DNA from: Halobaculum sp. XH14
GTDB taxonomy: Archaea; Halobacteriota; Halobacteria; Halobacteriales; Haloferacaceae
Direction: 5' to 3'
NCBI RefSeq assembly: GCF_032116555.1
Contig: NZ_CP134950.1
Coordinates: 94,621 to 158,620, forward strand
Length of the DNA: 64,000 nucleotides
Position 1 is the first letter of the stretch, and each line of letters opens with the position of its first letter. Both the position numbers and the translations under genes were made by a program. The notes below the pieces were generated by a model. It was given only the letters and a program-made list of their open reading frames with translations, did not search any database and had not been told where the DNA came from. Below, piece by piece: positions 51,987 to 61,111 of the stretch.

Positions 51987-52664
51987 TTACTGATGAATGC
52001 TGTCCAGCGCTCGTCGGGTCATCGCTCCGTCGACATTCAGATATTGACGTGCCGTGGTGATGTCCTCCCACCCGAACATTGCTCGGAGAGCGGGAAGATC
52101 TAAGCCTCTTCCGGCGTGATAAGACGCTGCTGTTGCACGTAATCCATGTAATGAGGTTGCGTCGTTAGACAATTCTGGGGACCGTTCCAAGGCAGTTTCC
52201 AGTCGCCGCTGTAAGGTCGAGAACGAATACGGCCAGCCGCCATGTTCGTCAAGTAGTAATTCAACCGCGACTCGGACTCGATACGAAAAGTGGTACGGAA
52301 CAGTTCGGGAAGCGGCTTCCGTTTTCGGGAGCCAATAACGCTCAGCAAAGCTCTGGAAATCTGTATTGGGATTGTGTTCCAGCCGTTGTTTCACCGCCTG
52401 TCGACAGTATCCACAGATACCGCCATCTCTCCCCTTCGTACAGTTTTGCTGTGTGGGAATCTGGATCATCTGCCGCTCTCGATCAACCCACGATTTCGAC
52501 AAGTGCGTTGTTTCTCCTGGTCTAAGTCCAAGACGGCCTCCAAGGAGAATGGCCGCTCGTGTTTCGAGTCTCTGTTGTGTATCATCTATACGCCCAGCAC
52601 CTTCTAACAGTAGTTCGAACTCGCGTTCGCTAAGGGCCCTCTCTCGTGTTGCTACCATATCCAT
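51987..52664 (-). CDS. Tyrosine recombinase
   Basis: A 225-residue protein with the catalytic set in order: Arg48 in GLRPGE, HGLR (His173, Arg176), Trp199 in FGWE at the His/Trp position, and Tyr208 in ARQYLNV. It lacks most of the usual N-terminal core-binding domain and has a Cys cluster (CTKGRDGGICGYC, 75-87). It lies 48 bases beyond the methyltransferase stop, so it is the natural candidate to invert the methyltransferase segment, or to mobilise the island. ATG at 52664 is preferred to an upstream TTG. Confidence 0.8.
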   Translation of the reverse strand: MDMVATRERALSEREFELLLEGAGRIDDTQQRLETRAAILLGGRLGLRPGETTHLSKSWVDRERQMIQIPTQQNCTKGRDGGICGYCRQAVKQRLEHNPNTDFQSFAERYWLPKTEAASRTVPYHFSYRVRVAVELLLDEHGGWPYSFSTLQRRLETALERSPELSNDATSLHGLRATAASYHAGRGLDLPALRAMFGWEDITTARQYLNVDGAMTRRALDSIHQ

Positions 52665-52789
52665 CGCTGTCTGTCGATACAAAGATAATCCGCTTCTTCT
52701 TCGAGTGGCAAGGTGAATCGGTTCACTGCCGCCAGAATTGCCGTCTGATATGACAGGAAATACTTATGGGTGCCCTCCGGACGAAGCGT

Positions 52790-53356
52790 ATGGGACTCTT
52801 TGAGACCTTATTTAGCTCATCCACTGGGGATACTGTCCCTCAGGCACAGCAACCGAGTCAGCACGAAATCTTCCCCGAGGACAAGTACAATGTCGCATAC
52901 GCTGTAGCCGCTCGGCCTGAAGAAATTCGGGCGTTAGAACATCTTCTAGAAGCGGATCAGACCTCACCGACCGCCCTGGAGGCTGAGCCTTTTCTTCAGG
53001 ATATAATCGAAGATATGGAACGGGATCGGGAATACTCCCTCCGCCTTCGCACCTCTGGAGAGGAGCTCGTCGACGATATCCGTGAACTCATAGAGCATTG
53101 GGACAATCAGGTAGATGAGCAGATAGGGACGATTTGGTGGCCTATCGGAGCAGATACGACCTTTAGGTTGTACCTCCATTATCTGGAACTCCGTGCTGAC
53201 GCGGAAGATGACCAATTTTCGTTCCCGGAGTCTGCTGGACAGGTTCACACTCTCGTCCAGCGTGGTCTTAGTGCAATAGAAGATGATGACGACTCGAAAC
53301 TCGCTGTAGTCCACAAGCGAGACATTCCTTGGGAAGAACCAGCTGAGGACAGCTGA
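52790..53356 (+). CDS. Unrecognised acidic protein, intact duplicate copy
   Basis: A 188-residue protein starting MGLFETLFSSSTG. The middle and end are helical and acidic (GEELVDDIRELIEHWDNQVD, then LYLHYLELRADAED). No domain is recognised. A frameshifted copy lies at 63243, with about 75-80% similar sequence and a related upstream region, so the two are duplicates flanking 10 kb. ATG at 52790 is chosen because both copies begin MGLFETL. Confidence 0.65.
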   Translation: MGLFETLFSSSTGDTVPQAQQPSQHEIFPEDKYNVAYAVAARPEEIRALEHLLEADQTSPTALEAEPFLQDIIEDMERDREYSLRLRTSGEELVDDIRELIEHWDNQVDEQIGTIWWPIGADTTFRLYLHYLELRADAEDDQFSFPESAGQVHTLVQRGLSAIEDDDDSKLAVVHKRDIPWEEPAEDS

Positions 53357-53413
53357 TCCAGTTCGCTCCTTCTCAAAGAGACCGATTAATTGTATCCAGT
53401 ATCAAACCCAGCT

Positions 53414-53848
53414 ATGGTAGAAATCTCAGACTCCCTGTGTTCGCTGTTCACTGCGAAAATTAAGAAGGAGGATGGCACATTCGTCATCGAGATTCCACCG
53501 AGTGAGATCAAGCATGGGGCGCTGACTGTTGATGAAACGTACCGCATCGCTCTTCTTGATTCATCCTCCGAAGCTGAATCAACATCTCCACAGAGCCCAC
53601 GGCATCCCGCCTCTCAGGGGAGCACGAGCCATGATTCATCTGGTCCTCCTGTTGATGAGGGAGAAGTGCGCGACGTGACAATCGAAACCGTCGGTGATCA
53701 GGGCGATGGTATCGCAAAAGTCGAACGGGGGTACGTCGTGATCGTTCCCGGCGCTCAGCCCGGCGACGAGCCAACAGTCGAAATCGAACAAGTTCAGGAG
53801 AACGTCGCGTTTGCGAGCATTGTCGATAGCGATCCGCGAGCACTCTAA
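53414..53848 (+). CDS. TRAM-domain protein
   Basis: A 144-residue protein. Residues 1-50 form an N-terminal module (LCSLFTAKIKKEDGTFVIEI) and residues 85-144 a TRAM domain: EVRDVTIETVGDQGDGIAKV, then GYVVIVPGAQPGDEPTVEIE and NVAFASIVD. TRAM is a beta-barrel RNA-binding module; haloarchaea have several stand-alone versions thought to act as RNA chaperones. The Ser/Pro-rich linker at 55-82 is likely disordered. Confidence 0.8.
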   Translation: MVEISDSLCSLFTAKIKKEDGTFVIEIPPSEIKHGALTVDETYRIALLDSSSEAESTSPQSPRHPASQGSTSHDSSGPPVDEGEVRDVTIETVGDQGDGIAKVERGYVVIVPGAQPGDEPTVEIEQVQENVAFASIVDSDPRAL

Positions 53849-53972
53849 CCTGTTGTCCCTTCTGTGGATCGGTCTTCTTCTCGGTAAACCATCGGTGTGA
53901 GAAGGCTCCGTTCGCGTTTGTCTGATGGAGGTGGTTCTGAAAGTCACGTCACGTTCTCTTCACGCGCTCGCG

Positions 53973-54278
53973 ATGGCACAACCCTCCAAAGCCGAAATAC
54001 AATCTATGACAAAGGAGCCGATTGAGGTACTCGACGACCTGGCCAACCAGGTCGCCGATGAGTTCGAGGCGTATAGACAGCCGGACGAATTCAAGGATGT
54101 CTCGCTCGTGATTGAGAACAGCGACGAGGAGCGTCCGACGCTAATCGTCCACGTCGATAGGGAGGATGCGGAGGCTCTTGCCGACCGCATTGATGAGTTC
54201 CTCCGCGAGCACGGTGCTCGTACTGAACGGGAACGACACTCAGCTACGGATGTCCGTGTGTTAGCGACGGTCGACTGA
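53973..54278 (+). CDS. Unrecognised 101-residue protein
   Basis: A small acidic protein with KEPIEVLDDLANQVADEFEA, a beta strand RPTLIVHVDREDAEAL and a final strand DVRVLATVD. The fold could be a small alpha/beta sandwich. A longer start at 53925 is possible. It is followed by a T6 tract at 54294-54299, a possible transcription end, and faces the nucleotidyltransferase gene on the other strand. Confidence 0.5.
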   Translation: MAQPSKAEIQSMTKEPIEVLDDLANQVADEFEAYRQPDEFKDVSLVIENSDEERPTLIVHVDREDAEALADRIDEFLREHGARTERERHSATDVRVLATVD

Positions 54279-54293
54279 CAACCACCCCTCCAA

Positions 54294-54299
54294 TTTTTT
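54294..54299 (+). terminator. T6 tract
   Basis: A run of six T follows the stop at 54278 by 15 bases; archaeal transcripts commonly end at such tracts. Confidence 0.35.
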
Positions 54300-54363
54300 G
54301 ACTGACTGCAAGCACCGCTGAAGGGCCTTATCTTCACTTCTGGTCAAGGGAGTCCCGACCGAT

Positions 54364-55059
54364 TCAGCTCAGGTGGTCAATCTGTGCAGACAGATACTCT
54401 TGGAGACCGGTGACCGTTTCTTCTGAGACAGCTGAGGCCCCGAAGTCACTCCGAAATCCGTGCTTGAGTTCGTCGCTCTCCAAGATATCCAGTCCACGCT
54501 CAAGTTGCTCCCGTAGGGCATTGTCGTCCCCTCGCCGCAGATGGGGCGTGACAGCGTTGAGGTCGATCTCTTCAGCCACTGCCAGGACGTCTCGGAGGTC
54601 CGTTTCTCGGCCACTGTGGAGCTTTGCCGCCACGAGGACGGCCCCATCGATGACTCTGGCCGTCGTCGTCACTGTGCCCCCGCTCACCTCCTGTTGGTGG
54701 CTGTGGTCGTACAGGTAGTCGAACGACCACTGTGCCTCCGTCTGGCGACACCCGAGTCCGTTTACCAGGAGATCGAAGCCGATCGGCTGTTGCGGCGTGA
54801 GCCGCTTTTCGTACTCGATTACTTCGGTGTCGTAGAACCATTTCTTGGCGTGACTGTCCGTTTCCTCGAATCCCTGCTGTTCGAGGAACTCGACGAAGTC
54901 AGCCTTGAAGTCCGGCGCGACGACGATATCGAGGTCCGTGGAGAAGCGAGCATTGAACGCTGAGACAGCGTAGCCGCCAACAAGAACGTACTCGTGACCC
55001 TGTTGGGTGAGCTCCTCGAGCAGCTCGATGAGTGCGTCACTTCGGTTGTTGAAGCTCAT
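54364..55059 (-). CDS. Nucleotidyltransferase-fold protein (AbiEii-like), second pair
   Basis: A 231-residue protein with VLVGGYAVSAFNARFSTDLD (GG at residues 28-29, Asp-x-Asp near 42-44) and FDLLVNGLG as the probable third acidic strand. It is a member of the same broad nucleotidyltransferase superfamily as the protein at 3745 but not closely similar. The upstream HTH gene overlaps it by four bases. Together they make an HTH plus nucleotidyltransferase pair likely to act as a toxin-antitoxin or abortive-infection module. Confidence 0.65.
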   Translation of the reverse strand: MSFNNRSDALIELLEELTQQGHEYVLVGGYAVSAFNARFSTDLDIVVAPDFKADFVEFLEQQGFEETDSHAKKWFYDTEVIEYEKRLTPQQPIGFDLLVNGLGCRQTEAQWSFDYLYDHSHQQEVSGGTVTTTARVIDGAVLVAAKLHSGRETDLRDVLAVAEEIDLNAVTPHLRRGDDNALREQLERGLDILESDELKHGFRSDFGASAVSEETVTGLQEYLSAQIDHLS

Positions 55060-55730
55060 GGCTGTGCCCGTTCAGTCTCTCGATACGTGACGCCGAGGTC
55101 GAGGTCCTCGTACATCCGGTCGAGCATCGCCAGCGCCGACTGGAACTGGGCGTAGTTCTCGCGCATATACTCGATTGTCTCTGCTCTCGGGATCACCGGG
55201 TACCCTTCGACGTACTCGATATCGAGTGACGTGCGTGGCTCGAGGACGATCTGCAGCGGACCGTCCAACTCGTCTCCGGGCTGTCGCTCGAAAGCAGTGG
55301 GGAGGTCGAACGACTCGAAAAACGCCTCCCAGGCGTCGACGTCCTGCTCACGAACAGCGAGGAACAGTGGATAGTCATCCGGATTCCGCCCTACTTGGTA
55401 GCCGCCTTGGGTCCACACGTAGACGGCGTCGATCCGCGTAAACGCGGACGGCCAGTCGCCGAACTGAGGGATAACATAGGCTTCCTCGATGGAGGGTGGA
55501 CTGACGCCGGCGCTGGCAGCGACGAGTTCGCGGGCTGCGTCACGGATGTGCTCGTCGACGACAGCAAGCCCGTCGTCATAGGAAACGTAGCCTGCGTCTT
55601 CGAGCCGATTGACGGCCTGTCGCACCGTCTCGTACGGCGTGTGGAGGTGTTGGGCGACACGACGGATGGAGTCACCACTCTCGATGGCGAGGATAATCTG
55701 CGCCGCCGTGTCGTCGAGAACCTCGTACAT
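55056..55730 (-). CDS. HTH regulator paired with a nucleotidyltransferase
   Basis: A 224-residue protein. Residues 1-60 are a helix-turn-helix (DSIRRVAQHLHTPYETVRQA, then NRLEDAGYVSYDDG). Residues 75-220 are an uncharacterised domain, likely used for partner binding. It overlaps the nucleotidyltransferase start by four bases, so it is translationally coupled and first in the operon, the usual antitoxin position. An inverted repeat overlaps its start region. Confidence 0.65.
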   Translation of the reverse strand: MYEVLDDTAAQIILAIESGDSIRRVAQHLHTPYETVRQAVNRLEDAGYVSYDDGLAVVDEHIRDAARELVAASAGVSPPSIEEAYVIPQFGDWPSAFTRIDAVYVWTQGGYQVGRNPDDYPLFLAVREQDVDAWEAFFESFDLPTAFERQPGDELDGPLQIVLEPRTSLDIEYVEGYPVIPRAETIEYMRENYAQFQSALAMLDRMYEDLDLGVTYRETERAQP

Positions 55731-55736
55731 CTGGTG

Positions 55737-55756
55737 GTTACCAATAATCCGGTAAC
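55737..55756. promoter_or_regulatory. Operator-like inverted repeat before the HTH gene
   Basis: GTTACC and GGTAAC pair around AATAATCC, 7 bases upstream of the HTH start codon on the minus strand. Its position fits autorepression by the HTH protein. Confidence 0.45.
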
Positions 55757-56042
55757 AGTTAAAAGTCTTACTAGAGGTGCGGTTAGAGTGACTCCGACTG
55801 ACTTCGATAAACGCGTCAGCTCGCTGTGTCTTGAAGCCGTCACAGTCCTAGTAATGCGGATCGTGATTCAGTTCCAATGTGGGGACTTGTTGGCCGAGAG
55901 CGGCGACGGCGAGGGCCGTACAGCAGGCGTGCGTACCTGATCCCTCTCCGGATGTTGTTGAACAGGTCTCAGGATCGTCATCGCTGGCGTGGAAGAAGTG
56001 ACGAACGCGTTGATCGCTATTACGGGGGTGGAGAATACCTCG
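55757..56042. other. Region without a supported gene
   Basis: Open frames on both strands here show no recognised composition. A T/A-rich patch after 55757 may be the promoter of the HTH gene. The rest appears degraded. Confidence 0.35.
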
Positions 56043-56520
56043 TCATTCGGTTTGCTCGTCGGCGGTTTCTTCGAGTTGATTGCCTTCGTCCTCGTCGAAA
56101 TCATCCGGAGTGTACGTCATCGGGGCCAACTCGTCGTCACCGAGATCGAGAATCGAATAGAGCGCTTCGACGAAATCATACACGGGTCCAGGCGACAGGT
56201 CTGTGAGGCTCGCGATCTGCCGGATCGTGACGTCCCTTACTGTGTGCCATCACGAGATCGTATGCGAATGCGAACGTGATGATGCCGTAGTCTGCGAGGA
56301 CCCGCTCGATCGCGGGGGACTCGTTCTTCTGGGCGATTCCCTCGATGAGTTCGGGCGTGATCGAGACTTCCGTCTCGCGGACCGTCAAAGCCAGTTCGAA
56401 CTCTTCAACGGTGTACACGGCGGTCCCGTCATCGTCACCGACTTTGCTGGTCAGGCCCGCCTGCTCCAGATTACTGACGGCATCGTAGAGCGCCAGCTCG
56501 TCCTTATCGGGCATCGTCAT
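56043..56520 (-). pseudogene. Frameshifted transcription-regulator-like gene
   Basis: On the minus strand a protein begins MTMPDKDELALYDAVSNLEQ, continues in one frame to LVMAHSKG, and resumes one base out of frame as VTIRQIASLTDLSPGPVYDF, ending in DDFDEDEGNQLEET and a stop at 56043. One extra base near 56235 explains the break. The sequence is like the dimerising part of haloarchaeal HTH regulators (DUF7437 type, uncertain). The truncated start suggests decay. Confidence 0.5.
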
Positions 56521-56747
56521 CACCAACTCAGCGGATAGAGCTTCTCGTAGTAGTTCTCCAACACTTACGCTTCGCCGTTCTCAGCGTTAGCTTGCCGGAT
56601 GTATTGGCACCCTCCGTGTACTCATTTTCGAGATTAGTGGTCATTGGAAGGCATCTCTCGCTAAGAGATTGATCGGTGGATAACGTTCTGTGTTTTGTCC
56701 GATATGCGTCTTGTATCTTCAAGTGAGACAGGACGAATGTAGGCGCT

Positions 56748-57482
56748 ATGGACGAAGAACTAGCTCTGGATCTCGTTCGAGAACTCCGCAGCGAATACGA
56801 GGAAAACGCGGTGATAGGACGCGAAATACAGGGTGAGACAGTTCAGAATCGTCATCAGGACTCATTCGAGATTCGTGCAAATCGGATCCCTATTCCGTAT
56901 GATTGGGTAAATGGAGATGATCTCCCCGAGATATCCAAAGTTAATCTTCCATCCGTGGTTTCCGGCTTCCATCAGGCAGAACGCTGGTTCTTGATCGATC
57001 GGCTTTATGAGGCCGATAATGTCCCGACAGTGTCGATTCCGGAGATTACGCATAATAATCTCGTAAAGCCGCTGTCAGAGGTCTACGATCCAACCCATCT
57101 CTATGTTCCCCAATCTGAGCCATTTCTTGGTGTTCAGTCACGACAAGCCATCAATAGCGTCACTGACTCCTTTGATTCCCTCGAAGAGGTAGGACTGAAT
57201 ACCGACAATCGGGAGGATGTGGACGCCTGTTATGCGATCCGTGGAGACTACATTCGACTTGACCAGTGTACTCGTCTTCCGTTAGACCAAGCAGAGTGGC
57301 TCCCCGACAGAACTGCGACCCCTACGAATGAGCAGATTCCGGAACATCCGCTATATTGTGCGTACGGGACGTCTGAGGACATTGAGGCTGAGTATCTGCT
57401 GGCTGTGGCCTCTGTCCTCTCGAAGAACCCCACTATCCGAGACAACGCAGCTGTGAGGATTGAATTGGGAGATGATGCGTGA
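56748..57482 (+). CDS. Unrecognised 244-residue protein
   Basis: An acidic protein with EIRANRIPIPYDWVNGDDLP and PEITHNNLVKPLSEVYDPTH, and a helical end. No membrane segment, zinc site or catalytic motif is seen. It lies alone on the plus strand. AT-rich codon use suggests transfer. Confidence 0.5.
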   Translation: MDEELALDLVRELRSEYEENAVIGREIQGETVQNRHQDSFEIRANRIPIPYDWVNGDDLPEISKVNLPSVVSGFHQAERWFLIDRLYEADNVPTVSIPEITHNNLVKPLSEVYDPTHLYVPQSEPFLGVQSRQAINSVTDSFDSLEEVGLNTDNREDVDACYAIRGDYIRLDQCTRLPLDQAEWLPDRTATPTNEQIPEHPLYCAYGTSEDIEAEYLLAVASVLSKNPTIRDNAAVRIELGDDA

Positions 57483-57758
57483 TTCTGTCGGGGGTATGAT
57501 CCCTACTCTGCCCATCATTTGATACTTCCATTTAAATTCCAGACACGATAAGAAACAAGACCTAGCAGCCAGGCCGTACTGCCGTCCTAGCCATAATTTC
57601 GTATTCGTTGCACTGTCAGCTTTTACGAACGAGACACGTGCTCTATATTCAACGCGGCCTCAACGATCTATCGACGACTGAGGATTTCAACAGAGTCACT
57701 TTACCTCCCATCTGGAGATTGGGGAGCATATCTTTCCACCGGGTCTACAGCCGTACTC

Positions 57759-59180
57759 TTAGCTGAGGTTCTCGTCAATTTCGGTCGCCGCTTGGATAAT
57801 CAAGTCAGTACTAACCGCTGGTCCGAACGTCCGCATGAGGACAGACTGTGATTCATCAAACATACATTCGGCCAATAACCTACCATACGCGGTCAGCTCC
57901 CACCCATCCTTACTCCCGGTTAGTACAGGCCGCTGCTCCCACTTTCGGCCCGCAAGATCCGTACAGATCTGGGTGACTTGCCCTTGATATGATGTTTCGG
58001 AACCGATATCCCGTGCTATCTGTTTCGAACTGATCGCGCCCTTACTGTTGTGAATGGCCGAAAATACGTCAAGCGCATCTAGTCCGCGAGTTTTCTTCTC
58101 CTGGATTCGATCGGCATCTGTCCGACAATGGCGATACAAAATATTCCGTTCTAGAATTCTACACTCTTCGACTAGGGTTACCACACGGTCATATTGGATG
58201 AACTCCTCTAGCTCAAACTGCTCTGCTGGACCGTGTTCGGCTTGAAAACCACCCCAGTGTCCAGATGATCCGACTGGATAATCCGACTCGATGCTGTTGT
58301 CGATCAAAACGAAGAGAAGATCCCGACAGTCGATACCCCTCTCGTTCACTCCTGTTTCCTGCGAGTCAGTATCGCCTCGCTTTTCGAGCACCCGAGAACG
58401 GAACTCTGACATCGATCGTCGAGGGGCAATCGGTTCCGGTGCTTCGTTGAGGATCTCTCTAAGCCGGGAGATCATCGCCGTTCGATGTTCATCCCACAGA
58501 TCGCCTTGCACTCGCCACTCACGCTCCCATTCAGCCCATTCACGATCGTATGTCAGCTCATGCTCGAGCTGTTTTTGAAGGGCTGAAATGATCTCGTTCA
58601 TGTACTTTTGCCGTTGCTGCATTAATTGATCACCGAGTCCGGCTGGTCTGTGGTCGAAATAGAGCCCTTCAAGAAAGCCGTAGGCAATATCTTGTAGCAC
58701 TTCGTCTTCGTCCATCTCACCCGGAGCAAGTGAGAGTTTCCGGGCTAGCTCACCGATATCCCTGCCGAATTCCTTCGTACTCGACATCGGACGGCCGATG
58801 TCTGTCTCAGTGTCAGAGGCCATCCGACACGCTTCTACGATCTCCGAGTCATTGCTGGGCTCTTCAAAATCGGTAAGCTCTGGGGCTCTTTTCCTTCGGG
58901 TTGACGGTTGGACGGGGTACTCGTCGAATCCGAGTAGACCAACCCATCCGTCCTTCCACGACCCCTCTGTGAGATAGTCGTTCGCGTGGAGTAAGAAAAT
59001 GTCCGCTAACAGGTGGTCGATCCGATATCCGAGGCGGTTGATCTTCGTCTCGATTCGGGCCTCCATATTCGTTTTCGATTCGCCCCCTGGGTCTCCCGAC
59101 CGGATATACCTCCGTTCAGCTCCGGTTAGTGCGTATGCGGGGCTCCCATGTGTGTCCGCTAGCGGTTCGTTTTCGCTCAT
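57759..59180 (-). CDS. Unrecognised 473-residue protein with C-terminal winged helix
   Basis: Residues 10-60 contain ALTGAERRYIRSGDPGGESK and a helix; residues 150-250 are charged helices (YMNEIISALQKQLEHELTYD); the C-terminal 90 residues look like a winged helix (GAISSKQIARDIGSETSYQG, then LTGSKDGWELTAYGRLLAEC). It is divergent from the SIR2 gene by about 200 bases and may belong with it. The ATG at 59180 is preferred to an in-frame TTG upstream. The 276-base gap before it (57483-57758) shows nothing clear. Confidence 0.5.
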   Translation of the reverse strand: MSENEPLADTHGSPAYALTGAERRYIRSGDPGGESKTNMEARIETKINRLGYRIDHLLADIFLLHANDYLTEGSWKDGWVGLLGFDEYPVQPSTRRKRAPELTDFEEPSNDSEIVEACRMASDTETDIGRPMSSTKEFGRDIGELARKLSLAPGEMDEDEVLQDIAYGFLEGLYFDHRPAGLGDQLMQQRQKYMNEIISALQKQLEHELTYDREWAEWEREWRVQGDLWDEHRTAMISRLREILNEAPEPIAPRRSMSEFRSRVLEKRGDTDSQETGVNERGIDCRDLLFVLIDNSIESDYPVGSSGHWGGFQAEHGPAEQFELEEFIQYDRVVTLVEECRILERNILYRHCRTDADRIQEKKTRGLDALDVFSAIHNSKGAISSKQIARDIGSETSYQGQVTQICTDLAGRKWEQRPVLTGSKDGWELTAYGRLLAECMFDESQSVLMRTFGPAVSTDLIIQAATEIDENLS

Positions 59181-59386
59181 CTGTACCAATATGTCGGGTA
59201 GGAAATCGTATAAAAATGGCCTGTGGAAGTACTGCCAGCTACTTCTTTAAATATCGGTTGCGAGCCCACTTGTGATCGACCAGTGGTGCAATCACAGAGG
59301 GCTCGGGTTGATGCCGGTGCTCAGAGCCCCCGTCGCAACGTGAGTGCGAACAATGGAACTATTGGCTCCCACTGGGATGCTCTGAC

Positions 59387-61111
59387 ATGGTCAACAACGA
59401 AACAAAGCTTTCCTTCTCAGTAAAAAACAACCCTGGCGTCTTCGCCTTATTACTGGGTTCAGGAGCTTCTACAGAGGCTGGCATCCCTACTGGATGGGAT
59501 ATTGTCCAGGACCTCATCCGAAAAATTGCTGACCAGTACGACGAAGAGATCGAATCGGCCCCCTCCGAGTGGTATGAGAATACATTCGACGAAGAAGCGA
59601 GATACGACAATGTCATTGAGCAGGTCGCTCAATCAAAGGAAGAGCGACGATCGCTGCTGGAAAAATACTTCGAGCCGACTGCTCTCGAACGTGAACAAGG
59701 TGAAAAACTCCCTACCGAGGCTCACAAGAATATTGCTTGGTTAGTTGAGGAAGGGTATATCGGGATCATCATCACGACAAACTTTGACCGATTACTCGAG
59801 CACTCCTTCATTGATCGGGAGCTCACTCCGCTGGTCACATCATCCGCCAGGGACGTCCGAGAGGCAGAACCGCTGCAACATCAAGAATCGCTCATCCTCA
59901 AAGTCAACGGTGACTACAAGGATGTCAATCTGAAGAACGTCTCTGACGAGCTTGACGAGTACGAGGATAGTGTTGCGAACCTTCTCAGTCAGGTTTTCTC
60001 AGAATACGGGCTCATCGTCTGTGGGTGGTCAGCACGCTATGATACTGCCCTGCAGGAGCTTCTAACGGACAACGCGTGTGACCGCTATCCTACATACTGG
60101 GCGAACTATGGCGGCTTGGAAGACGAAGCACGTGCGATCATCGATGACCGGGATGCAATACAGATCCCTATTGATGGCGCAGCCGCCTTTTTTACAACGC
60201 TCACGGAGAACGTCCGCGCTCTCGAAGGCGCAGAACGCGAGGGACCATTAACTAACGAAATCGCCCGGGAACGCACCAAACGGTATCTGAGCCAATCAGA
60301 GAAGAACATTGCTCTCGGCGATCTCTTCCGAGAGGAAACAGAACGGGTGTATCAACGGATCTTCTCCGAGGAACGATATTCACTTGATCACGAGGTTGAT
60401 CGCGACGCTGTATACCAGCGGTTTGAGAGCTATGAACAGGAACTGAGTGTCTTGGCGACCGCAGCTGCCACGTGTGCCTACTGGGGGCCGAAAGGCGAGA
60501 ACGGTGGTCGCTTCGCATTAGAAAATATGATCGAGCGCTTAGGCTCACCGCCAAGTCCTGAAAGCCGTACCCGTATGGGGTCGTGGATGGCGCTTAGACA
60601 GCGATATCCGATTGCTTATCTTTCGTACGCGGTGGGCATCACAGGTATGGAAGTTGCTAATTGGGATGCCGTGCGAGCAGTTCTGCGTGAACCTGAACTC
60701 GAGAACTTGCGGGGTGATGTTGCCCCGCTTCGGCAGATTCATCCGTGGGAAATTGGGACCGAATTTCCCGACGGAGGCTGGGGAAATCGGAATCTGCGAC
60801 CGCGTCTGAAATCTGCTGTCCGACCGATTCTCTCCGAATATATCCCGTCAGATACGCGCTTTGAGGAGCGTTCACGGGAGTTTGAGGCGCTGCTTGACTT
60901 ACTTCTCCTCGTCTCGAAGGAGGTCGACGAGGATCAACGGCTTCCTCACTTCGAGCAAAACTACTACAAAGAAACGCTGAATTCCTTGGAAGCGGAACTC
61001 GAAGCGAAAGGTGAAGATTGGGGGCCAATACAGATCGGGTTGCTGCCGGCTGATATTGATACTGTAAGCGCCTATCTCTCGAATCTTGAATCGCGCTTTG
61101 ATCCATACTAA
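59387..61111 (+). CDS. SIR2-family protein, probable defence effector
   Basis: A 574-residue protein. Residues 15-270 are a SIR2 fold: LLGSGASTEAGIPTGWDIV (24-40), IITTNFDRLLEHS (TTN at 130-132), LKVNGDYKD (171-179) and LIVCGWSARYDTAL. SIR2 defence proteins (ThsA, DSR types) destroy NAD during infection. In this subfamily the motif usually reads LKVHGDY; here Asn174 replaces the His that acts in catalysis, so activity is uncertain. The C-terminal 300 residues are helical and unrecognised and may sense the trigger. Confidence 0.75.
   Translation: MVNNETKLSFSVKNNPGVFALLLGSGASTEAGIPTGWDIVQDLIRKIADQYDEEIESAPSEWYENTFDEEARYDNVIEQVAQSKEERRSLLEKYFEPTALEREQGEKLPTEAHKNIAWLVEEGYIGIIITTNFDRLLEHSFIDRELTPLVTSSARDVREAEPLQHQESLILKVNGDYKDVNLKNVSDELDEYEDSVANLLSQVFSEYGLIVCGWSARYDTALQELLTDNACDRYPTYWANYGGLEDEARAIIDDRDAIQIPIDGAAAFFTTLTENVRALEGAEREGPLTNEIARERTKRYLSQSEKNIALGDLFREETERVYQRIFSEERYSLDHEVDRDAVYQRFESYEQELSVLATAAATCAYWGPKGENGGRFALENMIERLGSPPSPESRTRMGSWMALRQRYPIAYLSYAVGITGMEVANWDAVRAVLREPELENLRGDVAPLRQIHPWEIGTEFPDGGWGNRNLRPRLKSAVRPILSEYIPSDTRFEERSREFEALLDLLLLVSKEVDEDQRLPHFEQNYYKETLNSLEAELEAKGEDWGPIQIGLLPADIDTVSAYLSNLESRFDPY

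Noticed and set aside
55877..56279. Overlapping plus-strand open frames near 56 kb
   Set aside because: They mirror the minus-strand remnant of a regulator gene, whose two frames give convincing protein sequence.
39454..61111. A complete Thoeris system formed by the TIR-like and SIR2 proteins
   Set aside because: The genes are 20 kb apart with many genes between, and the SIR2 protein lacks a recognisable SLOG sensor domain.
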